DNA from: CAZVBV01 sp964578905
GTDB taxonomy: Bacteria > Patescibacteriota > Gracilibacteria > UBA4473
Assembly (NCBI GenBank): GCA_964578905.1
Contig: CAZOER010000005.1
Location: 1 to 54,874 of the forward strand
DNA length: 54,874 nucleotides
Reading direction: 5' to 3'
Each line of letters opens with the position of its first letter. The first letter of the stretch is position 1. The notes beneath the pieces were generated by a model. It saw only the letters and a program-made list of their open reading frames with translations. It ran no database searches and was not told the DNA's origin. Shown here piece by piece: positions 1-8,344 of this stretch. The translations under genes were made by a program, and so were the position numbers.

Positions 1-675
1 AACTTCTACTCGTTTGTGATCTTGTATCGCAGGCGTGTCGAGAACCGTCTCACCGTCCACGAGAGAGATGAGAGAGAACTCTTGTCCGATAAGTTTTTCT
101 TCAAGCACCACACGTCCAAACTTCTCAATAGATTGCTTCGCGAAATCTTCCGCCTCTTCCAACGTCTCGAAGTGGTCGCCTGCAACAATGACTCCTTTTC
201 CTCCGAGCAATCCGTCGGCTTTGACGACAATCTGTCCATCGAATTTCTCAAAGAATTCTGCCCGTGCCTCGTCATTCGGCTCCGTCGAAACAAGAAAATC
301 AGGAGACGCATCAATGTCGTATTTTTTTAAAAGATTTCGAGTAAAGCTTTTTGAAGTTTCCAACTGTACTCCTTTTTGTGATGGCGCGAAACAGGGGACT
401 GATAGACTTTCGAGTAGATCACTTGCACCAGCTTCAATTTGAGCTTCAGGGCCAATAATTGAAAGGTCTGGTTTGAAATCTTCAACGAGATTCTTCAGTA
501 AATCAAAGTTGTCTAGTGAATCGGTAAGAACAATCTCCACTCCCAAGAGAACCATCCCAGGATTGCGAAAAGTTGCAAAATTAATAATGCGAGGAGATTG
601 TGGTGATCTTGCGAGAGCATCACAGATTGCATTTTCTCGTCCACCATTTCCGATAACCAAAACTGTCTTTGTCAT
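1..675 (-). CDS. purD: Phosphoribosylamine--glycine ligase (GAR synthetase), N-terminal part
   Basis: The enzyme joins 5-phosphoribosylamine and glycine with ATP, an early step of purine synthesis in the cytoplasm. The first 225 codons are present; the 3' part lies beyond the window edge. Translation from the ATG at 675 starts MTKTVLVIGNGGRENA, the family's first loop (usually GNGGREHA; here Asn replaces His). The ATP-grasp region follows with VVKADGLLGGKGV, and the visible part ends in PAIQDHKRVEV, matching the conserved DHKR segment just before the GDxGPNTGGMG motif. It follows pilC by 66 bases on the same strand; a weak TATACT box lies in that gap, so it may have its own promoter. purM and purF are elsewhere in the window, so the pathway is present but scattered. 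Identification is secure. Confidence 0.93.
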   Translation of the reverse strand, partial: MTKTVLVIGNGGRENAICDALARSPQSPRIINFATFRNPGMVLLGVEIVLTDSLDNFDLLKNLVEDFKPDLSIIGPEAQIEAGASDLLESLSVPCFAPSQKGVQLETSKSFTRNLLKKYDIDASPDFLVSTEPNDEARAEFFEKFDGQIVVKADGLLGGKGVIVAGDHFETLEEAEDFAKQSIEKFGRVVLEEKLIGQEFSLISLVDGETVLDTPAIQDHKRVEV

Positions 676-741
676 AAAAAACGTAAAAATAAATCGCCCG
701 AAGTATACGAGGAACCTACTAAAAAGTCTAAGAGGGGAGAA

Positions 742-1962
742 TTATTTTATCATCTGATCGTTCATCTGGAGGATCGGCAAGTAAATCGCCAAGATCATGA
801 ACACGGCTCCTATAGCAATAAAAGCCAAAATAACGGGCTCCATTAGTTTTGCAATGGTTCCAATTTTTCGTTCGAGTTCGTCTTCATAAAAGTCAGCAAT
901 CTTTGTCATAATCCCTTCCAGTGAAGCGGTTTTTTCTCCAATAGAAATCATACTGATAAGCATCTGAGGAAAGAGATGTTCACTATCAGCCAAGTTCTCA
1001 GCGATTGGGATTCCTTTTGAAAGATCTTCTGCGGTGAGCAATAATTTTTCTTCATAAATAGGATTCCCAGAAATGCTAGCCGTAATTTTTAATCCATCGA
1101 CAATTGGTACTCCGGAAGCAATCAAAAATCCAAAGATACGTGTCACTCGGGAAAGAATCATTCCTTTTAAAATTCCTCCGACAATAGGAAACATGAGCAT
1201 TAACTGAGCCCACTGGAGTTTTCCAACACGTGATTTTTTCCAGAGAGTAAAAGCGGTAATGAAGGCTATAATTCCTCCGATAAGGATCGGCCATTGTTTC
1301 AACACGAGGTCACTCAGCGCTACTAAAATTCGCGTCGGAAGAGGGAGACTTTCAATATCTCCAAAGAGTTCAATAAGTTTTGGAACCACAAAGACCACGA
1401 CAACAACTGCCAAAAGTGCCATAACAACTATCACGATAATTGGATATGTCATGACGGATTTCACCTTCTTCTGAATAGAGCTCAGTCGTTCGTATTGTGA
1501 CACGAGCTCTTTTAATACTTCATTTAATTTTCCTGATTTTTCACCCGCCTCGACAATTGAACACGTTGCTCGATCAAAAATATCATCATTTTGTCGCATG
1601 GCTCCTGCTAAACTTGCTCCTCCCTCAATGGCGTTGTGAATATCACTAATAACCCGTTTCATTTTTTGATTTGCTGTTTGTGCTTCTAGCATTCGGAGCG
1701 CTTCTGGAATAGAAATTCCAGATTGCACAATTGCTCCAAGAAGCTGAAAGAAAAGAAGTTTCTCTTGCAGTTTTACGGGTGACTGTTCGATAACCCAATC
1801 ATTAGCAAGATTAAAGGCATGTGTTATTCCATAAAGAATACCTTTTCTCGCATCATCTTTTTTTGTAGCAATTGCATCTTCTTTGATGTCCAAGATAATC
1901 TCATCGAAGTTTTCTTCGACGGCTGGTTCTTGTTGCGGTGGGGGAGTATTTATATCTGTCAT
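742..1962 (-). CDS. pilC: Type IV pilus inner-membrane platform protein (PilC/GspF family)
   Basis: A 406-residue integral membrane protein that forms the platform on which the PilB ATPase drives pilin assembly. It shows the family's two homologous cytoplasmic helical domains (about 75-170 and 275-370), each with the EAGEKSG/SIGEKTA signature, separated by membrane segments near 171-193 and 220-240, with a final segment near 375-400. The N-terminal 60 residues are a charged, Pro-rich extension beyond the usual core (TPPPQQEP, then acidic stretches). The start ATG at 1962 lies 2 bases after the pilB stop, so the two are translationally linked. No Shine-Dalgarno sequence is visible. The neighbours pilB and two bitopic coiled-coil proteins support a pilus role rather than a general type II secretion role. 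Confidence 0.9.
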   Translation of the reverse strand: MTDINTPPPQQEPAVEENFDEIILDIKEDAIATKKDDARKGILYGITHAFNLANDWVIEQSPVKLQEKLLFFQLLGAIVQSGISIPEALRMLEAQTANQKMKRVISDIHNAIEGGASLAGAMRQNDDIFDRATCSIVEAGEKSGKLNEVLKELVSQYERLSSIQKKVKSVMTYPIIVIVVMALLAVVVVVFVVPKLIELFGDIESLPLPTRILVALSDLVLKQWPILIGGIIAFITAFTLWKKSRVGKLQWAQLMLMFPIVGGILKGMILSRVTRIFGFLIASGVPIVDGLKITASISGNPIYEEKLLLTAEDLSKGIPIAENLADSEHLFPQMLISMISIGEKTASLEGIMTKIADFYEDELERKIGTIAKLMEPVILAFIAIGAVFMILAIYLPILQMNDQMIK

Positions 1963-1964
1963 GA

Positions 1965-3206
1965 TTAGTCTTTAACGAGTTTATAAACTTCTTCAAGAGA
2001 TGTTTCCCCTTTGACAGCTTTAATAAGACCATCTTGTTCAAGGGTAATCATCCCTTCTTCCTGTGCGAGTTTTTGAATTTCAAAGGATGGCGTTCCTGCC
2101 AAAATAGATTTCTTTATTTCCTCACTCATGTAGAGCACTTCGTAAATCCCGAGTCGACCGAGGTATCCTTGTCCAGCACATTTCTCACATCCTTCTTTGT
2201 GTGGTGTGTAGAAAATTGGATCGTTCAGCATTCCGTCATCAAATCCTTCATAGGGAGCGAAAACAGAAAAGGCTGCTTGGATTTTCTTCTTTGCATCGAT
2301 ACTCGGCGTTTGTGGTTGCTTACAGCTGTCACAAAGTTTTCGTGCCAATCGTTGCGCAATAATAAGGTTGATCGATGCCGTCAAAAGGAAGTCGGGCACC
2401 TTCATGTTCAAAATACGAGTAATCGTTTCAACGGCAGAATTGGTATGGATAGTCGAGAGCACTAAGTGTCCTGTCAGAGACGCTTCAATCGCAATATCAA
2501 TCGTTTCCTTGTCTCGAATCTCTCCCACCATGATGATGTCTGGATCTTGTCGGAGAGCGGTTCTCAAACCCGAGGCAAAGGAGTATCCGATATCCGGTCG
2601 CATCTGACTCTGATTAATTCCTTCGGTTTGATTTTCAATCGGATCCTCAAACGTCATGATGTTTTTCTCAATAGAGTTGAGGTAGTTGAGCGCGGAATAC
2701 AAACTCGTTGTTTTCCCTGATCCCGTTGGTCCAGTGGTAAGGATGATTCCGTTTGGATCGCTCACGGCTTTCATGAATCGTTCATAATTTCGTCCCACAA
2801 TTCCAAGCTCTTGGAGTTTTGGAATCGTTTTTGATTTATCTACCACACGCATTACCACTTTCTCCCCATTTATAGTTGGGAGTGTTGAAGTACGCATATC
2901 CACTTCTGTATTTCCGACGTAGGTTGTAATTCGTCCATCTTGAGGAATTCTCGATTCATCAATTTTTAAGTTCGACATAATCTTGATTCGAGAAATGATT
3001 CCCGGATGCAAGTTTGGTGGATACTCCACGAGAATTTGCAAAATACCATCAATACGTAAACGAATCTGAACGATGTCTTTGTGTGGCTCAATATGAATAT
3101 CCGAGGCCCCTTTTTCCAGAGACATTTTCATTGCTGATTCTATTGTCAACGGAACATCACCCGCAACAATGGCATCTTTCAGTGAATCAATAGTGGACTT
3201 TGTCAT
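1965..3206 (-). CDS. pilB: Type IV pilus assembly ATPase PilB/GspE, short form
   Basis: Hexameric secretion ATPase that powers pilus extension. Visible motifs: a PAS-like N2 domain with GASDIHIEP at about 33-41, Walker A GPTGSGKTT (159-167), Asp box FEDPIE (186-191), Walker B with catalytic Glu in MVGEIRD (226-232), His box STIHTN (251-256), and a zinc tetracysteine made of CDSC (292-295) and a later CEKC. At 413 residues it is far shorter than canonical PilB (about 560) and begins directly at the N2 domain, so the N-terminal MshEN/GSPII_E domain that binds c-di-GMP or PilM-type partners is missing. All catalytic residues are intact. It sits between the 230-residue PilO-like gene and pilC in one minus-strand operon. 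Confidence 0.92.
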   Translation of the reverse strand: MTKSTIDSLKDAIVAGDVPLTIESAMKMSLEKGASDIHIEPHKDIVQIRLRIDGILQILVEYPPNLHPGIISRIKIMSNLKIDESRIPQDGRITTYVGNTEVDMRTSTLPTINGEKVVMRVVDKSKTIPKLQELGIVGRNYERFMKAVSDPNGIILTTGPTGSGKTTSLYSALNYLNSIEKNIMTFEDPIENQTEGINQSQMRPDIGYSFASGLRTALRQDPDIIMVGEIRDKETIDIAIEASLTGHLVLSTIHTNSAVETITRILNMKVPDFLLTASINLIIAQRLARKLCDSCKQPQTPSIDAKKKIQAAFSVFAPYEGFDDGMLNDPIFYTPHKEGCEKCAGQGYLGRLGIYEVLYMSEEIKKSILAGTPSFEIQKLAQEEGMITLEQDGLIKAVKGETSLEEVYKLVKD

Positions 3207-3221
3207 AGAATGAGGAGAATC

Positions 3222-3914
3222 TTATTGAGAGAAAAAATTAGCTTTCAATCGCACATTAAGTGTGTTTGTTTTGTCATCTAATGTCGTCTGAATAGAGTCA
3301 ATGTGTACGAGTGGAAGAATATTGTTCTCGAGGAATTTGTAATCTACGATCTCGATTTGTCCCTTTTCTTTCCCCGTTTTTAATTGCTCAGATATTTCTC
3401 CTGTTTGGAGAAAGTGAATGAAATCTTGGAAGTTCACCTCATCTGTTGTGAAGTTAAGAGAAAAACTAGTGATAGAATACGGTGTTTTTTCGACGGGTTG
3501 TGTTTTTCCAAAGAGAGCCTTTGTTAGTTGGAATTTGGAATCTTTGTAAACAGAATCTAAGTTCTCAAGTTGGAGTGCGTAGAGTTCCAATATTTTTACA
3601 ATTTTTCCGGTATCAACTTTTTTCGGAAACGATTGTTTCTCTCTCACCAAGTAAGGTCCTGCTACGATATCAAACTCAGCTTCAGTTTGTTCTAGCTTTA
3701 ATGACTTCACCTCGGTCGTGAGTTGGAGGCTTTTTACCTGCAACTCGAGAGATTTATTATCAGATTTCTTTTGTTGCCATTCAGAATATTTCGGGATAAG
3801 CATTGATCCCCAAAGAGCAACGGCAAGCATCATGAGAATAATCCACGGAATAGGATTTCTTCGAAGTCGAGCTTTTCGAGAGTTTAAAATGGGAGCATCT
3901 TTGGAATGTGCCAT
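3222..3914 (-). CDS. Bitopic membrane protein, PilO-like pilus alignment subunit (putative)
   Basis: A 230-residue protein with a basic cytoplasmic head, one membrane segment at about 21-41 (PIPWIILMMLAVALWG), a predicted coiled coil at about 45-85 rich in Leu and Lys, and a mixed alpha/beta C-terminal domain. This layout (short tail, one helix, coiled coil, ferredoxin-like domain) is that of PilO, which bridges the inner-membrane PilM/N complex to the outer parts of the machine. Its place directly upstream of pilB and 3 bases downstream of another bitopic protein supports this. Primary sequence identity to PilO is not evident to me; the call is by architecture and neighbourhood. Confidence 0.6.
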   Translation of the reverse strand: MAHSKDAPILNSRKARLRRNPIPWIILMMLAVALWGSMLIPKYSEWQQKKSDNKSLELQVKSLQLTTEVKSLKLEQTEAEFDIVAGPYLVREKQSFPKKVDTGKIVKILELYALQLENLDSVYKDSKFQLTKALFGKTQPVEKTPYSITSFSLNFTTDEVNFQDFIHFLQTGEISEQLKTGKEKGQIEIVDYKFLENNILPLVHIDSIQTTLDDKTNTLNVRLKANFFSQ

Positions 3915-3917
3915 GCT

Positions 3918-4817
3918 TTAGTGTTTTTTAGTAGTAATATTTTGGAGCCATTTCTCATATTTTATAAAAAGCTCATCGGTCGGATCTACCTCCGTTGCGG
4001 ATTGAAGTTCCAATTCTAAAGCGAAATCCATACCCTGGTTTCCGTCGCTATCTCGTTTCTTTGAGAAACTATTGAGTCCTCCATTTTTATAAATAGGGAA
4101 GGCGTTCATGAGAGACACGAACTCGGTATTCAGGAAGAACGCTTTTCCGAAAAGATGCGCTCCGTGGACTCCAAAATTGATGGTACTGCGATTCGCTGAA
4201 ACAGAATCTACTTTTATATCATTTCCAGTGTTTGAAAGGATTGGGTTGTCGAATGATTTTGAATTGAAGTAATCGGCCGCCCTTTGTGGTCCCTTTAATA
4301 TTCCGTAGACAATATTTCCCGTTTCATCAACAGAATCAAACCATGTCAGTTGTTGGTTTCGAATCGTCTGAATGTTTTCAGTATGAATGGAATAATTTTT
4401 TGTTTTGAGTTGTTGCTCAATTCGTGAGGTTTTACTCGCGTAGCTCAGACTTTCTTGCTCCATTTTTTTCTGCATTTTTTTGAGTCTCTCATATCGTGAC
4501 CCCGTGTTTTCAGTAGCATTAAATATCTCAAAGTATTTATTATTCTTATCGAGATCGGCTGATATCCAGACGATACCAACAATACCAACGACGATCAAAA
4601 CGAGTGAAAAGTATTTCAAAAAGAGAATCCATCCAGGAATATGCTTTCTTTTTTGAAGGAGCATTTTTTGTTCTTCAGCACTCAACGTTGTTTGTGCTAC
4701 CGATGTTTGATCCCCCTGAGGGTTAGCCGCGGGTAAAACAACCCCGTCTTGAGAAGGAGTTTTTTCTTTATCGGTAACAAGGTGCTTTTTCGCTTTGTTA
4801 TAAAGTTCGTCAAACAT
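3918..4817 (-). CDS. Bitopic membrane protein, PilN-like pilus subunit (putative)
   Basis: A 299-residue protein with a 60-residue cytoplasmic N-terminus, one membrane helix at about 62-87 (WILFLKYFSLVLIVVGIVG), a coiled coil at about 100-145 (ERLKKMQKKMEQES) and a C-terminal globular domain. It is first in the minus-strand pilus operon and overlaps none of its neighbours; the next gene starts 3 bases after its stop. The pair resembles PilN and PilO in order and topology. No PilM-like actin-fold gene is next to it. The N-terminal tail may carry the PilM-binding peptide that PilN normally has, but no clear INLLP-type motif is visible. The role is inferred from position and topology only. Confidence 0.55.
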   Translation of the reverse strand: MFDELYNKAKKHLVTDKEKTPSQDGVVLPAANPQGDQTSVAQTTLSAEEQKMLLQKRKHIPGWILFLKYFSLVLIVVGIVGIVWISADLDKNNKYFEIFNATENTGSRYERLKKMQKKMEQESLSYASKTSRIEQQLKTKNYSIHTENIQTIRNQQLTWFDSVDETGNIVYGILKGPQRAADYFNSKSFDNPILSNTGNDIKVDSVSANRSTINFGVHGAHLFGKAFFLNTEFVSLMNAFPIYKNGGLNSFSKKRDSDGNQGMDFALELELQSATEVDPTDELFIKYEKWLQNITTKKH

Positions 4818-4905
4818 TGGTGTGTGTTTTTATTTTCGAGAATCAGAGTAACTAATTCTGTTGGTCATCCTATCAAAAAAGAAGCTGTACGACAAAGTTT
4901 TCAAC

Positions 4906-4933
4906 AAAAAAAGCTGTTTTCAAAACAGCCTTT
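4906..4933 (-). terminator. Rho-independent terminator of the rpsF-rpsR operon
   Basis: Read on the minus strand, a hairpin with stem GCTGTTT/AAACAGC and a 3-base loop is followed by seven T residues. It lies 22 bases after the rpsR stop and before the start of the pilus operon. Confidence 0.8.
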
Positions 4934-4955
4934 TATTGTAATACGTAATCTTTTC

Positions 4956-5180
4956 TTATTTTTCGTATCGAACAGCTGGGAGGAGTCCCATTGTTCGAGC
5001 CTTTTTAATAGCGCTTGCCAATTGTTTTTGGTGTTTGAGACAAACTCCAGTGTGAAATCGGCTTTGAATTGATCGGTAGTAGGTGATAAACCCAGCTAAA
5101 AACTTAGAGTTTTTGTAATCAATATGTTTTGTTTCATTTTTGCAGAGTGTGCAAACGAATTTTTTTGGTTTTGGAGGCAT
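4956..5180 (-). CDS. rpsR: Small ribosomal subunit protein bS18
   Basis: A 74-residue ribosomal protein of the 30S platform, partner of bS6. The zinc-type variant is present: CTLC at 10-13 and a later Cys in TGVCLKH. The diagnostic core is visible as IDYKNSKFLAGFI and IKKARTMGLLP. It starts 12 bases after rpsF, and the spacer is pyrimidine-rich (TCCCCTCTCCTT) instead of carrying a Shine-Dalgarno sequence. In most bacteria ssb lies between rpsF and rpsR; here ssb is absent from this site and sits alone at 34230. Confidence 0.95.
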   Translation of the reverse strand: MPPKPKKFVCTLCKNETKHIDYKNSKFLAGFITYYRSIQSRFHTGVCLKHQKQLASAIKKARTMGLLPAVRYEK

Positions 5181-5192
5181 AAGGAGAGGGGA

Positions 5193-5765
5193 TTAAAGGT
5201 CAAGGGATGAATCTTCAAGAATTTCATCGAGCTTCTTGTCGACGAGATCTTTCTTTGGTGCAGGAGCTGGTGTTTTTTTTACCGCTTCTACCTTTGGTTC
5301 TTCTTTTACGACTTCTTTCTTTAGTTCAACAACAGCTTCTTTTTTTGCTTCCGGTTTTGCCACTTTCTTTTTTGGAGCGTCCATTCCAGAAAGTTTGCTT
5401 TCGATGGTGTCTTCTTTTTCAAGAGAATCCCATTCTTTCTTCATTTCTTCGTATTTTCGTGGAGCTGCTGATTTTGGATCAACCTTTGTTAAAAGGAATC
5501 GAACCATATTTCCATCAATATTCCAATCTTTTTTGAGTTCGAGAATTTTTTCTCCGTCCATCTCAAATTGAGCAACGAAGTAGTATCCCCATTTTTCTTT
5601 ATTGATCATGTAGGCGAACCCTCGGGCTCCCCAAAAGTCTTCGAAGGTGATTGTTCCTCCAAGCTCTTTGATCTTCTGTACAACGGAATCGGTAGCTTGC
5701 TTTTCAGCAGCCTTCTCGTCAAGCGAGTTTGTGATGATTGCCATCACTTCATATTTTGTAGCCAT
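5193..5765 (-). CDS. rpsF: Small ribosomal subunit protein bS6 with long charged tail
   Basis: Residues 1 to about 95 form the bS6 ferredoxin-like fold (KYEVMAIITNSLDE at the start, WGARGFAYMINK and YYFVAQFEMDG inside), which binds 16S rRNA and bS18 in the 30S platform. The protein is 190 residues, against the usual 95-135. The extra 90 residues are Lys/Glu/Pro/Ala/Val repeats with stretches such as KKEVVKEEPKVEAV, ending in an acidic peptide. Extended S6 tails exist in other bacteria (E. coli adds Glu to its tail), but this one nearly doubles the protein. A TTGCAA-N16-TACAGT promoter lies about 70 bases upstream. Confidence 0.94.
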   Translation of the reverse strand: MATKYEVMAIITNSLDEKAAEKQATDSVVQKIKELGGTITFEDFWGARGFAYMINKEKWGYYFVAQFEMDGEKILELKKDWNIDGNMVRFLLTKVDPKSAAPRKYEEMKKEWDSLEKEDTIESKLSGMDAPKKKVAKPEAKKEAVVELKKEVVKEEPKVEAVKKTPAPAPKKDLVDKKLDEILEDSSLDL

Positions 5766-5834
5766 GCTTTATGGTCGGTTAAGAAGTAAGAAATCTTCCG
5801 GCGTCTCACTGTCTGTGAGAGGCAAAGCGTGGGT

Positions 5835-5862
5835 ACTGTAGTGAGGAGGTATTTTTTTGCAA
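5835..5862 (-). promoter_or_regulatory. Promoter of rpsF-rpsR
   Basis: On the minus strand TTGCAA (5857-5862) is followed after 16 bases by TACAGT (5835-5840). Predicted transcription start is near 5828, giving a leader of about 62 bases to the rpsF ATG at 5765. Confidence 0.65.
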
Positions 5863-5917
5863 GTAATTTTTTGGAAAAGTTGGAAAATTTAAGAGTCTAA
5901 AAGTTAAAAAGCGCTTT

Positions 5918-5992
5918 GTCATCTCGACCAGAGTGGAGAGATCCCTTCTTGGGATGTGAACAAAGGGATTCCTCGGCTTCGCTCGGAATGAC
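5918..5992. repeat. REP-like palindromic element, copy 1
   Basis: A 75-bp element with inverted ends GTCATCTCGA and TCGGAATGAC. It contains an inner hairpin ATCCC-TTCTT-GGGAT and a second one around CTCGGCTTCGCTCGG. It lies in the divergent spacer between rpsF and truB. Four relatives with the same terminal GTCAT/ATGAC dyad occur at 12573, 34727, 35875 and 40477, always between genes. Confidence 0.7.
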
Positions 5993-6052
5993 AAGGGTGG
6001 GGTTGATATTTCATTCTTAATTCGTAATTTGTAACTCGTAATCGAATATTGA

Positions 6053-6889
6053 ATGGATGGATTTTATCTCGTAGACAAAGATGTTGATTGGACGAGTTTC
6101 GACGTCTGTGCACGGATGCGCAAACTTCTAAACACCAAGAAAGTCGGACACACGGGGACACTTGATCCTTTTGCGACAGGACTCTTGTTGATTGCGACAG
6201 GGAAGTGTACGCGGTTAATTCCTTTTTTTGAAAAAGAACAAAAGACATACGTGACAAAAATTGAACTCGGGAAAGATTCTCCGACACTCGACACGGAATC
6301 CGAACTCCAGGACGTTCCTGTGAAAAAAGAACCGACATTGAAAGAGATTGAACAAAAAATGTGTTCAAACTTCCAAGGAATCATTCAACAAGTTCCACCA
6401 CAATTTTCTGCAATCAAAATTGCGGGGAAGAAATCCTGTGATGTCGCTCGGAAAGGGGAGAAAGTCGATCTTAAGTCACGTGAGACAGAGATCGTTTCTT
6501 CAAAGATTCTCTCGTACAAGTTCCCAGAAATAGAAATTGAAATGACGGTTCGGGCTGGATTTTATGTTCGGGCGTTTGCACGAGACTTGGGAGAAGCATT
6601 GGGGACAAAAGCAATCTGTACCGAACTTCGTCGGACGCACATTGGAACATTATCAATTGAAAACGCAGAGAAGATAGATCATCTCACTGCGGCCATCGAT
6701 CCGAAGTTTATCCTCACACAGATTGATCATCGAGAAATTCCCACTGGTCGTGTTCAAGATTTCATCGCGGGACGATCGTTTGATTTTGCTGGCGTGGACG
6801 GAGAAAAAATATTGGTCCTTGTCGGAGGAAAATCAATGGGAATAGGGGAGATGCAACATGGGAAGTTGCAGCCGCGAGTTGTGTTATAG
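6053..6889 (+). CDS. truB: tRNA pseudouridine(55) synthase TruB
   Basis: Makes pseudouridine 55 in the T loop of tRNAs. The start MDGFYLVDKDVDWTSFDV and the catalytic motif KVGHTGTLDPFATGLLL (about residues 31-47, nucleophile Asp in TLDP) are diagnostic. RAGFYVRAFARDLGEALG is the conserved second half of the fold. At 278 residues it is slightly short, with a reduced C-terminal PUA-like domain ending ILVLVGGKSMGIGEM. No Shine-Dalgarno sequence is present. A weak TTGATA-N16-TAATTT promoter lies at 6003-6030. It faces away from rpsF across a REP-like element. Confidence 0.95.
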   Translation: MDGFYLVDKDVDWTSFDVCARMRKLLNTKKVGHTGTLDPFATGLLLIATGKCTRLIPFFEKEQKTYVTKIELGKDSPTLDTESELQDVPVKKEPTLKEIEQKMCSNFQGIIQQVPPQFSAIKIAGKKSCDVARKGEKVDLKSRETEIVSSKILSYKFPEIEIEMTVRAGFYVRAFARDLGEALGTKAICTELRRTHIGTLSIENAEKIDHLTAAIDPKFILTQIDHREIPTGRVQDFIAGRSFDFAGVDGEKILVLVGGKSMGIGEMQHGKLQPRVVL

Positions 6890-6948
6890 GAAAGATTATT
6901 GACTTCTTTGTAGAAAGGATCTAAAGAGGTCTTATTGTTTATGAAAAA

Positions 6949-7404
6949 ATGATAGAATCAGGAGAAACCTTATCAATAGAGGAATTGGCAGAGCGAAAAA
7001 ATCTTTTATTTCAGGATATAGAAGATCTCGTATCAAGATTGTTTTTTGCCGCACAAAAGGGAATACTTAAATATTCAAATGAAGAGGCAATTATTCGCGA
7101 AATTATAGAAAAAAATAAGAAACGTAAAACGTTTTCTGATGAGGATATTGAAATAGCCAAAAAACTTTTAATAGAAAGCAAAACAAAGCATTTTGAGATG
7201 GATGATTTTAACGGTCTCTGGATACATATAGTGCTAGAAAAAGGAAGTGTTACAGAATTTGTTGGAGAATTGACGGAGGAAAAAGAAGAACCAGAAGAAG
7301 GGTTTGTGATTCTTTCATCAGAAGGCGTTAAAAATAAGGACGAGTTGTCTCGAGCTGAAGAAGTAGTGGCGCAGTTTAAACAAATATTTCCAATTGAGAA
7401 TTAG
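6949..7404 (+). CDS. Hypothetical acidic protein (ORFan)
   Basis: A 151-residue acidic protein I do not recognise. It has an N-terminal helical part (SIEELAERKNLLFQDIEDLV) that could be a small winged-helix or helix bundle, a Lys-rich middle (IIEKNKKRKTFSDEDIEIA), and a Glu-rich C-terminus. No signal peptide or membrane segment is seen. Base use is richer in A+T than in truB or murB. The ATG at 6949 overlaps the stop of a three-codon ORF (ATG AAA AAA TGA at 6941), which itself has AAAGAGG upstream at 6923-6929. Its stop lies one base from the stop of the convergent murB. Coding status is supported by length and the tight fit between neighbours. Confidence 0.6.
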   Translation: MIESGETLSIEELAERKNLLFQDIEDLVSRLFFAAQKGILKYSNEEAIIREIIEKNKKRKTFSDEDIEIAKKLLIESKTKHFEMDDFNGLWIHIVLEKGSVTEFVGELTEEKEEPEEGFVILSSEGVKNKDELSRAEEVVAQFKQIFPIEN

Positions 7405-7405
7405 T

Positions 7406-8290
7406 TTATAACTCAATCCGTTCTCCAAACTCATCACAGATGAAAATCTCGGGCTGAAGCTCAATGCCAGAGTCTCTTTTAATAATGTCTTTCCATTTCC
7501 TCGCTAAAGAGAGAATGTCATCTTGTGTGGCTTTCCCTTCGAGATTGAGAATGAAGTTGGCGTGCTTTTCAGAAATCTGTGCGTTTCCAATGCGGTCGCC
7601 CTTCGCACCGGCTTCTTCCAATAACTTCCCTGCAAAGTTTCCTTCAGGGTTCTTAAAAAAACTTCCACCAGATTTCCCAGGAGGATATTTCTGCCATCGA
7701 TCGGCGAGGAGTGTTTTACTCTGCTGGAGTGCTTTATTGGGATCAGTTTTTTTTGTCAGTTCAAATGTTACCTTTGTGATGCACCAGTCAGGATGTGATT
7801 TAAAAATAGATTCTCGGTAGGAGAATTGGCAATCGTTCTTTGATGCTCGTTGAATCATTCCACTTTCATCTATATATTCGACAGACTTCACAAAGTCCGC
7901 TGTCTCAATCCCAAACGCGCCTGCGTTTCCCCGCACAAATCCACCGACATTCCCAGGGATTCCGCTCAAGTTACACAAGTCTTCAAATCCGTGTTCATTG
8001 GTTTCTTCGACAAAGGCCTGCCAATTCTTCCCAACTTCAACCGTGACAAAGTTATCTTTCCATTCGACGTTCTGAAATTCAAAACAAAACACTCGTCCTC
8101 GAAATCCACGATCTGACATGAGGAGGTTCGATCCTTTTCCCAATATGAGTTTTGGCATTCCCAAGGCGATCGTCTCTGCCCAGATTTCTCCAAACTTCTC
8201 ACTCGTGTCGACAGTCCAGAATTCATCTGCCGGTCCGCCCACGCCATAGAAGGCATGTTTTCCGAGTGGTTCGTGCATTAAGATTTCCAT
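7406..8290 (-). CDS. murB: UDP-N-acetylenolpyruvoylglucosamine reductase MurB
   Basis: FAD enzyme that reduces UDP-GlcNAc-enolpyruvate to UDP-MurNAc with NADPH, committing it to peptidoglycan. Seen motifs: HAFYGVGGPADEFW near the start, the FAD loop ILGKGSNLLMSDRG, NLSGIPGNVGG, the catalytic Ser in KSGGSFFKNP and the C-terminal Glu in LQPEIFI. I chose the ATG at 8290 (MEILMHEP). The open frame extends to 8329, but the upstream codons read through a TTCGTAATTCGTAATTC stretch that looks like promoter/spacer DNA; 8278 is another possibility. The gene diverges from rpsB across a spacer with a perfect double dyad. Confidence 0.92.
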   Translation of the reverse strand: MEILMHEPLGKHAFYGVGGPADEFWTVDTSEKFGEIWAETIALGMPKLILGKGSNLLMSDRGFRGRVFCFEFQNVEWKDNFVTVEVGKNWQAFVEETNEHGFEDLCNLSGIPGNVGGFVRGNAGAFGIETADFVKSVEYIDESGMIQRASKNDCQFSYRESIFKSHPDWCITKVTFELTKKTDPNKALQQSKTLLADRWQKYPPGKSGGSFFKNPEGNFAGKLLEEAGAKGDRIGNAQISEKHANFILNLEGKATQDDILSLARKWKDIIKRDSGIELQPEIFICDEFGERIEL

Positions 8291-8344
8291 GGAAAAAATT
8301 ACGGATGGAGAATTACGAATTACGAACAAAAAAGCAAGGCGCTT

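Noticed and set aside
16..442. Two plus-strand open frames of 104 and 135 codons at the left edge, and a minus-strand frame at 6-314
   Set aside because: They are other-frame shadows of purD, whose motifs (GNGGRE, DHKR) are unmistakable.
5207..5571. Plus-strand frames opposite rpsF
   Set aside because: Leu/Phe/Ser-rich antisense of the Lys/Glu tail of S6.
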